The position numbers and the translations under genes were made by a program. This document shows, one piece after another, positions 17,508-24,945 of a stretch of 64,000 nt of DNA. This DNA is from Knoellia sp. p5-6-4 (GTDB lineage: Bacteria; Actinomycetota; Actinomycetes; Actinomycetales; Dermatophilaceae). The stretch spans positions 1,484,437 to 1,548,436 of the forward strand of contig NZ_JARGZF010000001.1 in the NCBI RefSeq assembly GCF_029222705.1, read 5' to 3'. The notes beneath the pieces were generated by a model. That model did not search any database, was not told where the DNA came from, and saw only the letters and a program-made list of their open reading frames with translations. Within the stretch, counting starts at the first letter, position 1; each line of letters begins with the position of its first letter.

Positions 17508-19313
17508 TCAGTAGGTGAGGCCGTGCCCGAACGGGTACAGGACGGTCGTGGGGTCGCCGGCCACCGGGATGTCGACGGGGAGCTTGCCCGTCGGGCTGAC
17601 GTCGCCGCTGATCACCCGCGCGACCGCCTCGATCGCGACCGGGCTGTAGGAGTAGGTGGCCAGGTAGGTCGACGCGTCGTCGACGTAGGCGATGTCGTAG
17701 GGGTCACGGGTGGCGACCACGACGACCGGCTTGCCCGTCGCCAGGAGCGACTTCACCAGCTTCTGCTGGGCCGGCGAGGTCCACGCCCTCATCGTCGTCA
17801 CGACCACCGCGTCGCTTGCCTGGGCTGCAGCGACGGCATCGGCGATCTTCGCGTCGCTCGGAGCGGTGCCGCTCTCCTTCACCGTGACCGTGGCCCCCTT
17901 CGCCGTGAAGGCCCTGGAGAGCGTGGAGGTCACGGTGACGCCGTAGCCGGCGACGAGCACCTTCTTGCCGCCGACGGCCAGGGGCAGCGTCGCGTCGTCG
18001 TTCTTGACCAGCGTGGTGGTGCGGTCGGTCACCTCGTCGGCGACCGCCAGGTGCTCGGGCGTGCCGACGACCGAGGACACCGCAGCCGGGTCGGCGTAGG
18101 GGTCCGCGACGACGCCTCGCTCGTACTTCAGCTCCAGGACCCGACGCACCTTCGCGTCGAGGTCGGCGACGGAGATCCGACCCGACTCCACCGCCGACAG
18201 CACCGCGGCATACGCCTGGTCCATCGCCGGCGTCATGAGGAGCTGGTCGGCACCCGCCTCGAGAGCCCGCACGGCCACCTCGGCGTCGCCGTACTTCTCG
18301 CGAACGCCCTTCATCTCCAGCGCATCCGTGACGATGACGCCCTCGAAGCCCAGCTCCTCGCGCAACAGGCCGGTGAGGATCGGCCTGCTCAGGGTGGCCG
18401 GGTCACCAGAGTCGTCGAGCGCCGGGAAGGCCAGGTGGGCGGTCATGATCATGTCGATGCCCTCGGCGATGGCCGCCTTGAACGGTGGGGCATCCAGCTG
18501 CTCCCACTGCTCACGGGTGTGCGTGATGATCGGGAAGGCCACGTGGCTGTCGGTGGCGGTGTCGCCGTGCCCGGGGAAGTGCTTGGCCGACGCGGAGACA
18601 CCACCGTCCTGCTGGTAGCCCTTGACCTGGGCGCCGACCATCGAGGCGGCGAGAGCCGGGTCGGAGGAGAACGACCGGGTGCCGATCACCGGGTTGAGCG
18701 CGTTGACGTTGGTGTCGGCGACCGGTGCGAAGTTGGTGTTGACGCCCATGGCCCGCAGCTCTTCGCCGGTGATGGCGGCGGCCGTGCGGGCGTCGTCGGT
18801 GCTGCGACCCGCGCCGAGCGCCATCGAGCCCGGGAACTGCGTCGCCGGCGGCCCGATGCGGGTGACCACGCCCTGCTCCTGGTCGATGGCGATCTGCAGC
18901 GGCACGTCGACCTTGGAGTCGCGCGACAGGGCGGCCTTCTGGAGTCCGTTGGAGAGGGCCGTGATCTGGTCGGGGTTCTTCACGCTGTCGGTCCAGGCGA
19001 AGTAGATGACACCGCCGAGGTGGTACTTCTGCACGACCTCCGCGGGCGAGGCGACCCCGTAGAGCGGGACGTTGCGCGGGTCGGGGGTGGTCGCGTCGGA
19101 GCCGTAGACCTGCTGCACGAAGAGCTGGCCGACCTTCTCCGGCAGCGTCATCCGCGCCATCGTGGAGGTGACCCAGCCGTTGTCAGCAGGCGGTGGAAGA
19201 GCGGGGTCGGCGGCCCCGGCCTGGGCAGAGGCGGTCGGCACGGCGCACGCGAGCGCCCCTGCTGCTGCCACACCGGCGACGAACGCGCGACGGGTCGGTG
19301 AGAACCGGGACAT
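17508..19313 (-). CDS. nagZ: exported beta-N-acetylglucosaminidase, GH3 (NagZ)
   Basis: Removes GlcNAc from muropeptides, exposing MurNAc for NamZ. The 601-residue protein begins with a Tat signal (TRRAFVAGVAAAGALACAVPTASAQA). The GH3 TIM barrel carries VPLQIAIDQEQGVVTRI, NTNFAPVADTNVN, the NagZ His-Asp loop KHFPGHGDT (His general acid) and the nucleophile Asp in GVIVTDALEM. A second alpha/beta domain (about 390-600) ends with LPVDIPVAG and LYPFGHGLTY as in two-domain Gram-positive NagZ. Export matches Gram-positive extracellular recycling. GGAGG lies 6 nt before the ATG; nagZ is first in the secreted-enzyme set. Confidence 0.92.
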   Translation of the reverse strand: MSRFSPTRRAFVAGVAAAGALACAVPTASAQAGAADPALPPPADNGWVTSTMARMTLPEKVGQLFVQQVYGSDATTPDPRNVPLYGVASPAEVVQKYHLGGVIYFAWTDSVKNPDQITALSNGLQKAALSRDSKVDVPLQIAIDQEQGVVTRIGPPATQFPGSMALGAGRSTDDARTAAAITGEELRAMGVNTNFAPVADTNVNALNPVIGTRSFSSDPALAASMVGAQVKGYQQDGGVSASAKHFPGHGDTATDSHVAFPIITHTREQWEQLDAPPFKAAIAEGIDMIMTAHLAFPALDDSGDPATLSRPILTGLLREELGFEGVIVTDALEMKGVREKYGDAEVAVRALEAGADQLLMTPAMDQAYAAVLSAVESGRISVADLDAKVRRVLELKYERGVVADPYADPAAVSSVVGTPEHLAVADEVTDRTTTLVKNDDATLPLAVGGKKVLVAGYGVTVTSTLSRAFTAKGATVTVKESGTAPSDAKIADAVAAAQASDAVVVTTMRAWTSPAQQKLVKSLLATGKPVVVVATRDPYDIAYVDDASTYLATYSYSPVAIEAVARVISGDVSPTGKLPVDIPVAGDPTTVLYPFGHGLTY

Positions 19314-19330
19314 GGAACCTCCACAACGCT

Positions 19331-19343
19331 GTGAACAATTCAC
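19331..19343. promoter_or_regulatory. palindrome upstream of nagZ (candidate operator)
   Basis: GTGAACAATTCAC, perfect 5-bp arms around CAA, lies 18 bp upstream of the nagZ start codon within the presumed 5' leader. A GTGAAC half-site also occurs at 13385-13390 upstream of the murQ promoter. A shared regulator is possible but unproven. Confidence 0.4.
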
Positions 19344-19463
19344 GGACTGATCAGCCCGCTTGCAACTTAGACACGCGTCGGGTCAGGGGACAATGCCCTG
19401 TTGGTTCAGGGTTTGGTCAAGAAACGCGAGGGTCCGGGCGACTCCCCGAAGCGCACAGGCGGG

Positions 19464-19736
19464 TCAGGCGGTCCAGCCCAGCCACGCCTCGCCGGCGGTC
19501 AGGGCGGCCCACCACCAGGCGAAGGCGACCACCGGCAGGGCCAGCACCCAGTAGGGCCTGGTCTTGCGCCAGCGCCACCCCACCCAGACGAAGAGCACCC
19601 AACAGGCGAGCAGGGCGACGACTGCCCAGCCCGGCGCGACCAGGCCGGAGGCGACGTAGAACGGCAGCACCGCGACCATGGCCGCCAGCCCCACCCACGG
19701 CAGCACGACGCGCCAGTCAGGTCCCATGCCGGGCAT
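19464..19736 (-). CDS. small hypothetical membrane protein
   Basis: About 90 residues from the ATG at 19736 (an internal ATG at 19727 is the alternative). Three hydrophobic segments are visible: VVLPWVGLAAMVAVLPFYVA, WAVVALLACWVLFVWVGW and YWVLALPVVAFAWWWAAL, with a WRWRKTRP basic loop between the second and third. It is very Trp-rich. No family recognised. It is divergent from the acyl-CoA synthetase gene and shares its upstream region. Confidence 0.5.
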   Translation of the reverse strand: MPGMGPDWRVVLPWVGLAAMVAVLPFYVASGLVAPGWAVVALLACWVLFVWVGWRWRKTRPYWVLALPVVAFAWWWAALTAGEAWLGWTA

Positions 19737-19833
19737 CGTGGCACAGCGACCGTTCACCGACCCGCAGGACGCACCCACCGCACAGGACGTCCGGCCTCTG
19801 GCGCGGAGCCCACGCGGCACCCACGATGGGCCC

Positions 19834-21741
19834 ATGACCCAGGGTGCCTACGCCGCTGCCTACGCCGAGAGCCTCGACGACCCGAACGCCTTCTGGGGCC
19901 GGGCCGCACAGGCCATCGACTGGATCACGCCGCCGACCCGCGTGCTCGACGACGACCGGCCTCCCTTCTTCCGGTGGTTCACCGGCGGCGCGCTCAACAC
20001 CTGCCACAACGCGCTCGACCGCCACGTGGCGGCGGGGCGCGGCGACCAGGCGGCGGTGATCTACGACAGCCCCGTCACCGGCGAGCGTCGCACCCTGACG
20101 TATGCCGGGCTGCTCGACGAGGTCTCGCGGTTCGCCGGCGTGCTGGACTCGCTCGGCGTCGAGAAGGGCGACCGGGTCGTCATCTACATGCCGATGGTGC
20201 CCGAGGCGGTCGTCGCGATGCTGGCCTGCGCCCGTATCGGCGCCGTGCACTCCGTGGTGTTCGGAGGGTTCGCGCCAGGCGAGCTGTCGGTGCGCATCGA
20301 GGACGCCGAGCCCACCGTCGTCGTCACGGCCTCGTGCGGCATCGAGCCCAAGCGGGTGGTGGAGTACAAGCCGATGCTCGACGCCGCTCTGGACCGCAGC
20401 AGCCACAAGCCCGAGTCCGTCATCGTCCTCCAGCGCGAGCAGGCCCGGGCAGCGGTCGGTGAACGCGACACCGACTGGGAGGAGATGGAGTGGGCCGACC
20501 TCATGCGGGACGCCGAGCCCGCCGACTGCGTCGAGGTCGCCGCCACCGACCCGCTCTACGTCCTCTACACCTCCGGCACGACCGGCCGACCCAAGGGCAT
20601 CGTCCGCGACAACGGTGGCCACGCGGTGGCGCTGCGCTGGTCGATGGAGAACGTCTACGACATCGGTCCCGGCGACGTCTGGTTCACGGCCAGCGACGTC
20701 GGCTGGGTCGTCGGCCACTCCTACATCGTCTACGCCCCACTGCTCACCGGTGCAACCACCGTTCTCTACGAGGGGAAACCGGTCGGCACCCCCGACGCCG
20801 GCGCGTTCTGGAAGGTGATCGCCGACCACCGGGTGAAGGCCATGTTCACCGCGCCCACGGCATACCGGGCCATCAAGCGGGAGGACCCGGACGGTGTGTT
20901 GATGCGGGGGCACGACCTCTCGTCGCTGCGGACCGTGTTCCTGGCAGGCGAGCGGCTCGACCCCGACACCTGGGAGTGGGCGTCGAGGATGCTCGGGGTG
21001 CCCGTCATCGACAACTGGTGGCAGACCGAGACCGGGTGGCCCATCGCGGCCAACCTCAGGGGTCTCGAGCCGATGCCGGTCAAGCCGGGGTCGCCGTCGG
21101 TGCCCGTGCCCGGGTATGCCGTGGAGGTGCTCGACGAGCGCGGCGAACCGGTGCCTGCGGGCACCGAGGGCGCCATCTGCATCAGGCTGCCCCTCCCACC
21201 CGGCACCCTCCCCACGCTGTGGCACGACGACGAGCGCTACGTCGCCGGGTACCTCAGTGCGTTCGACGGCTACTACCTCACCGGCGACGGCGGGCTGGTG
21301 GACGAGGACGGCTACCTGTTCGTCATGGGCCGCACCGACGACGTGCTCAACGTCGCCGGGCACCGGCTCTCGACGGGCTCCATGGAGGCGGCGCTCGCCG
21401 GCCACGAGGCGGTGGCGGAGTGTGCGGTGATCGGCGTCCACGACGACTTCAAGGGCCAGCTGCCCAGGGCCCTCGTCGTGCTCAAGGCGGGAGTCGACGG
21501 CGACGGCGACGGCGACCGCATCCGCGCCGAGCTCGTCAAGCGGGTGCGTGACGAGGTCGGTGCGGTCGCGGCGCTGCACCAGGTCGACATCGTCCCTGCG
21601 CTGCCCAAGACCCGCTCCGGCAAGATCCTGCGCAAGACGATGCGCGAGATCGCCGACGGCAAGCCCGCCACCGTGCCGGGCACGATCGAGGACGCGTCGG
21701 TGCTCGACACCCTGAGGCCGGTGCTGCGACCTCAGCCCTGA
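19834..21741 (+). CDS. prpE: propionyl-CoA/acetyl-CoA synthetase (PrpE/Acs-like)
   Basis: AMP-forming short-chain acyl-CoA ligase, 635 residues. An N-terminal ACAS domain (AYAESLDDPNAFWGRAAQAIDW) precedes the adenylation core: P-loop YTSGTTGRPKG, FTASDVGWVVGHSYIVYAPL, DNWWQTETGWP, the hinge region YYLTGDGGLVDEDGYLFVMGR, and the catalytic Lys in KTRSGKILRKTMREI, the site acetylated in this family. GGALNTCHNALDRHV and the WWQTETGWP context favour the PrpE/ACSS3 branch over acetate-specific Acs. The ATG at 19834 was chosen over longer starts because it gives the family N-terminus. Its stop overlaps the convergent VOC gene by 10 bp. Confidence 0.85.
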   Translation: MTQGAYAAAYAESLDDPNAFWGRAAQAIDWITPPTRVLDDDRPPFFRWFTGGALNTCHNALDRHVAAGRGDQAAVIYDSPVTGERRTLTYAGLLDEVSRFAGVLDSLGVEKGDRVVIYMPMVPEAVVAMLACARIGAVHSVVFGGFAPGELSVRIEDAEPTVVVTASCGIEPKRVVEYKPMLDAALDRSSHKPESVIVLQREQARAAVGERDTDWEEMEWADLMRDAEPADCVEVAATDPLYVLYTSGTTGRPKGIVRDNGGHAVALRWSMENVYDIGPGDVWFTASDVGWVVGHSYIVYAPLLTGATTVLYEGKPVGTPDAGAFWKVIADHRVKAMFTAPTAYRAIKREDPDGVLMRGHDLSSLRTVFLAGERLDPDTWEWASRMLGVPVIDNWWQTETGWPIAANLRGLEPMPVKPGSPSVPVPGYAVEVLDERGEPVPAGTEGAICIRLPLPPGTLPTLWHDDERYVAGYLSAFDGYYLTGDGGLVDEDGYLFVMGRTDDVLNVAGHRLSTGSMEAALAGHEAVAECAVIGVHDDFKGQLPRALVVLKAGVDGDGDGDRIRAELVKRVRDEVGAVAALHQVDIVPALPKTRSGKILRKTMREIADGKPATVPGTIEDASVLDTLRPVLRPQP

Positions 21742-22136
21742 GACCCCGGGAGGTCCATGTGCATGACCTCCCAGACGTGGCCGTCGAGGTCCTGGAAGCT
21801 GCCGCCGTACATCGGGCCGTCGGAGAACGATTCCTTCCAGGGCTTCCCGCCGGCCTCGACCGCCCGGCGGACGAGGTCGTCGACCTCCTGCCGGCTCTCG
21901 GCGCTGAGGCAGGTGAGCACCTCGGTGACCTGCCACGCGTCGGCGACCTCGCCGCCCACGAAGGTGCGGAAGAACTCCTCGCGCAGCAGCATCACGAAGA
22001 TGTTGTCGTCCAGCACGACACAGGCGGCTTTGTCGTCGGAGAACTGCTCGTTGGTCGAGAACCCGAGGGCCTCGAAGAAGCCGCGCGAGGCCGACAGGTC
22101 CTTGACGGGCAGGTTGACGAAGATCAGGCGGGACAC
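21732..22136 (-). CDS. VOC superfamily protein (glyoxalase/extradiol fold)
   Basis: 134-residue single-module VOC protein from a GTG at 22136 (VSRLIFVNLPVKDLSASRGF). The paired beta-alpha-beta units are visible: NLPVKDLSASRGFFEALGF with NEQFSDDKAACVVLDDNIFVMLL, and the second half ending FQDLDGHVWEVMHMD. This subgroup resembles PhnB-like or SigG-associated VOC proteins. It is divergent from the SigG-type sigma gene, an arrangement also known in Mycobacterium, where a VOC gene belongs to the SigG locus. Substrate unknown. Confidence 0.8.
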   Translation of the reverse strand: MSRLIFVNLPVKDLSASRGFFEALGFSTNEQFSDDKAACVVLDDNIFVMLLREEFFRTFVGGEVADAWQVTEVLTCLSAESRQEVDDLVRRAVEAGGKPWKESFSDGPMYGGSFQDLDGHVWEVMHMDLPGSQG

Positions 22137-22228
22137 GGGGGCCTCCTGGGCGGTGGGGCGGCCCGGGGGCCGCCGCTGCGTGGTGCGTATGCCGTGTGGA
22201 CCCGGCCCGCCGTTCGGACTCATCGGCA

Positions 22229-22272
22229 TTCGGGGTACCTGCGCGCGCCATGGCGCTCGGCAACACCCCGAA
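22229..22272. repeat. intergenic palindromic repeat, copy 2
   Basis: TTCGGGGT (22229-22236) pairs with ACCCCGAA (22265-22272) and the centre GCGCCATGGCGC (22245-22256) is itself palindromic. The right half shares GGCAACACCCCGAACCG with copy 1 at 17439-17490. This copy lies between divergent genes, so it is not simply a terminator. Confidence 0.7.
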
Positions 22273-22330
22273 CCGTGAAGGCAGGGAGTTCTCGCGATGA
22301 GTTCCCCGGCCGACGTCGGTCAGTAGAGTC

Positions 22331-23338
22331 ATGAGCGTGACCCAGACGCAGGTCGACGAGGACTTCCTGGCCCAGGCCGAGGGCTACCGGCGCGAGCTGT
22401 TCGCGCACTGCTACCGCATGATGGGCTCCGCCCACGACGCCGAGGACCTCGTCCAGGAGACCTACCTGCGGGCCTGGCGGGCCTACCACGGCTTCGAGGG
22501 CCGGTCGTCGATGCGCACCTGGCTGCACCGCATCGCCACCAACGCGTGCCTGTCGGCCCTCGAGGGCCGCAGCCGCCGGCCGATGCCGACGGGTCTCGGC
22601 TCTCCAGCCCTGCCCGGTGACGCACCGCTGGTGCAGCAGACAGAGGTGCTCTGGCTGGAGCCGGTGCCCACCAGCCTCGTGACGGACCCCCAGGACCCGG
22701 CCAGCATCGTGGACGGCCAGGCCGGCGTGCGACTCGCCCTCATCGCAGCGCTGCAGCACCTGCCCCCACGCCAGCGAGCCGTGCTCATCCTCCGGGAGGT
22801 GCTGCGCTGGTCGGCCGCGGAGGTGGCCGAGGCGCTCGAGACCACCACGGCCTCGGTCAACAGCGCCCTCCAGCGCGCCCGCGCCACCCTCGACGCCGCT
22901 GCCCTGACCGAGGCCGACGTCGTCGAGCCCACCGACCCCGCCCAGCGCGAGCTGCTCGACCGCTACGCCCGCGCGATGGAGCTCAAGGACATCGCCGCCA
23001 TCGTCAGCCTGTGCGCCAGGGAGGCGGTCTGGGAGATGCCCCCGTTCGTGGGGTGGTACCAGGGCGCCGAGACCATCGGCCTGCTCATCGACGTCAACTG
23101 CCCTGCGGGACCGGGCCAGCTGCGCATGGTGCCGACGACCGCGAACGGCCAGGCAGCCTTCGGCATGTACTACCTCACCGACGACGGCACCTACCGGCCG
23201 TTCCAGCTGCACGTGCTCGAGCTGCGCGGCGGCGAGGTGGCCCACGTCTCCGCGTTCTTCGACCACTCGCTCTTCGCGCTCTTCGGGCTGCCGGACTTCC
23301 TCGACGCCGACACCCCGCTGTACTCGCCGACGCCATGA
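22331..23338 (+). CDS. sigG: ECF sigma factor, SigG type with SnoaL-like C-terminal domain
   Basis: Alternative sigma factor of 335 residues. Region 2 (FLAQAEGYRRELFAHCYRMM, then HDAEDLVQETYLRAWRAY) and region 4 (ALQHLPPRQRAVLILREVL, then VAEALETTTASVNSALQRAR) are followed by an SnoaL-like domain from about residue 205 that regulates such ECFs from the same chain. The linker RRPMPTGLG matches mycobacterial SigG. No anti-sigma gene is adjacent. The ATG at 22331 is listed, but TAGAGT at 22324-22329 lies 7 nt before an in-frame GTG at 22337, a plausible leaderless start. The next gene overlaps by 4 nt. Confidence 0.85.
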   Translation: MSVTQTQVDEDFLAQAEGYRRELFAHCYRMMGSAHDAEDLVQETYLRAWRAYHGFEGRSSMRTWLHRIATNACLSALEGRSRRPMPTGLGSPALPGDAPLVQQTEVLWLEPVPTSLVTDPQDPASIVDGQAGVRLALIAALQHLPPRQRAVLILREVLRWSAAEVAEALETTTASVNSALQRARATLDAAALTEADVVEPTDPAQRELLDRYARAMELKDIAAIVSLCAREAVWEMPPFVGWYQGAETIGLLIDVNCPAGPGQLRMVPTTANGQAAFGMYYLTDDGTYRPFQLHVLELRGGEVAHVSAFFDHSLFALFGLPDFLDADTPLYSPTP

Positions 23339-23937
23339 GCCTGCAGCCGGGAGCCACGCCCGTGACTGCCGGCACCGAGCTGCTCGAACGGGCGCTGGGG
23401 TTCACCCGCGGCGCCCTCGCCCTCGTCACGCCCGGTCTGCTCGGGCGGCCGACGCCGTGCTCGGCCTGGCGTCTGCGCGACCTGCTCAGCCACATGGAGG
23501 ACTCCCTCGTGGCGCTGCACGACGCGGCTGCCGAAGGCAGCATCGCGCTCGCAGTGTGGCCGCCCGGCGCACCGGGCGACGAGCCGGCCGTGGTCGCATC
23601 GCTGCGGCACCACGGCTGTGCCCTGCTCGGCGCGTGGACCCGGCTCGAGCACGACCAGCCGGTCGCCATCGGGGGCAGGCCCCTCCCCGCCAGCACGGTC
23701 GCCGTCGTGGGCGCCCTCGAGGTGGCGGTGCACGGGTGGGACGTCGCCCGTTCCTGCGGCCGGGCGTGGTCGCTTCCCGAGGGCCTGGCGCTGGAGCTGC
23801 TGCGGCACGTCGACGCCCTGGTCGGGGCGGAGGACCACGGGGTCCGCTTCGCCGACCCCGTACAGCTCCCACCCGGGCGTCCACCCAGTGACCGCCTGCT
23901 CGCGTTGACCGGTCGAGCGCCAGACTGGGGTGCGTGA
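23335..23937 (+). CDS. TIGR03086-family DinB-fold protein
   Basis: 200-residue protein of the actinobacterial TIGR03086/mycothiol-dependent maleylpyruvate-isomerase-like group. It has TPCSAWRLRDLLSHMEDSL (the W..RDLL.HM segment with the metal-ligand His), a second His in EVAVHGWDVARSCG, and a C-terminal helix set. DinB/MDMPI folds often bind a divalent metal and may use mycothiol. The ATG overlaps the sigma-factor stop, a conserved pairing for SigG-type sigma factors, and its own stop overlaps the AEC transporter start by 4 nt. A detoxification role under SigG is inference. Confidence 0.75.
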   Translation: MSLQPGATPVTAGTELLERALGFTRGALALVTPGLLGRPTPCSAWRLRDLLSHMEDSLVALHDAAAEGSIALAVWPPGAPGDEPAVVASLRHHGCALLGAWTRLEHDQPVAIGGRPLPASTVAVVGALEVAVHGWDVARSCGRAWSLPEGLALELLRHVDALVGAEDHGVRFADPVQLPPGRPPSDRLLALTGRAPDWGA

Positions 23938-24857
23938 CAGGGGTCTTCGAGGGGTTCGCGACCATCGGCGCGGTCATCGCCCTCGGCGCCCTGCTCGCCC
24001 AGCTCAAGGTGCTCGACCTCACCGCCCAGGTGCTCCTGTCGAGGCTGGCCTTCTTCGTCGCCAGTCCTGCGCTCATGGTGGTGACCCTGTCCTCCACCGA
24101 CGTCTCGGCGGTGCTCTCGCGCAACCTCGTCGCCTCGATCGCGGGAGTCGCGGTGGCGGGTGGCGTGTATGCCGTGCTGGCTCGCCTCGCGTGGCGCCGG
24201 CCGCTGGGCCACACCGTGATCGGCACCCTCGCGGCCAGCTACGTCAACGCGGGCAACCTCGGCATCCCGATCGCCGCCTACGTGCTGGGCAACGCGGCCT
24301 ACGTGGCCCCGACGCTGCTCCTCCAGCTGCTCGTGCTGCAGCCCCTTGCCCTGGCCGTGCTCGACGCCGACGCACGCGGCGGGAGGGTGCCGGTGAGGCT
24401 GGTGCTGACCCGCCCGTTCACCAACCCGCTGACCGTCGGCTCACTCGTCGGGCTGGTCCTCGCCGTGACCGGGTGGACCCTGCCCGGCGCGGTGCAGGAC
24501 CCGCTCGAGCTCGTGGCGGGCATGGCCGTTCCGGCGATGCTCATCGCCTACGGGATCGCCCTGCGGCTGGGTCCGGGCCTTGGGGCGGGCGGGTCGGCCG
24601 GCGAGGTGGCTGTGACGTCGGCGCTGAAGCTGGTCGCCCAGCCCCTGACGGCCTACCTCGTGGCGCACTTCCTGCTCGGCGTCGACGGCCACGCCCTGCT
24701 GGCGATCGTGGTCACGTCGGCCCTTCCCACCGCACAGAACATCTTCGTGCACGCCACCCGCTACGACCGCGGCGCGGTGCTGGCCCGCGACACCATCCTG
24801 GTGACGACGGTGGGCTCGGTGCCGGTCATCCTGCTGCTCGCCGTCCTGCTCGGCTGA
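23934..24857 (+). CDS. AEC family (auxin efflux carrier-like) transporter
   Basis: Membrane carrier of 307 residues starting at GTG 23934. About ten hydrophobic segments form two five-helix halves; the AEC-typical N-G-N motif is seen in SYVNAGNLGIPIAAYVLGN and a matching motif in ALPTAQNIFVHATRYDRG in the second half. Family members export or import small organic acids such as malate or malonate. Third gene of the SigG operon by 4-nt overlap, so it may respond to the same stress signal. Confidence 0.85.
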   Translation: MTGVFEGFATIGAVIALGALLAQLKVLDLTAQVLLSRLAFFVASPALMVVTLSSTDVSAVLSRNLVASIAGVAVAGGVYAVLARLAWRRPLGHTVIGTLAASYVNAGNLGIPIAAYVLGNAAYVAPTLLLQLLVLQPLALAVLDADARGGRVPVRLVLTRPFTNPLTVGSLVGLVLAVTGWTLPGAVQDPLELVAGMAVPAMLIAYGIALRLGPGLGAGGSAGEVAVTSALKLVAQPLTAYLVAHFLLGVDGHALLAIVVTSALPTAQNIFVHATRYDRGAVLARDTILVTTVGSVPVILLLAVLLG

Positions 24858-24867
24858 CGCCCGAAGC

Positions 24868-24933
24868 AAGGTTGGGCCAACCTTTCGAACACGGCCGAAC
24901 CTTCGGCCAGCAAGGGAAGGTTGGGCGAACCTT
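24868..24933. repeat. three adjacent hairpins between convergent genes
   Basis: AAGGTTGGGCCAACCTT at 24868-24884 (8-bp arms), GGCCGAACCTTCGGCC at 24893-24908 (7-bp arms) and AAGGTTGGGCGAACCTT at 24917-24933. The first and third are a 17-bp direct repeat with one mismatch at 49-bp period. They lie between the AEC and HerA-like stops and may act as bidirectional terminators, though no T-tract follows. Confidence 0.65.
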
Positions 24934-24945
24934 GGCGCGGCGGGG

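Noticed and set aside
14127-19301. Very long plus-strand open frame (about 1,720 codons) antisense to nagZ, namZ and the serine hydrolase
   Set aside because: The minus-strand genes are convincing families; the long antisense frame is a product of high third-position GC, is full of Arg/Gly/Val/His and lacks any domain.
24868-24933. CRISPR-like arrangement of short repeats
   Set aside because: Only two diverged direct repeats separated by a hairpin; no spacer-length array and no cas genes.
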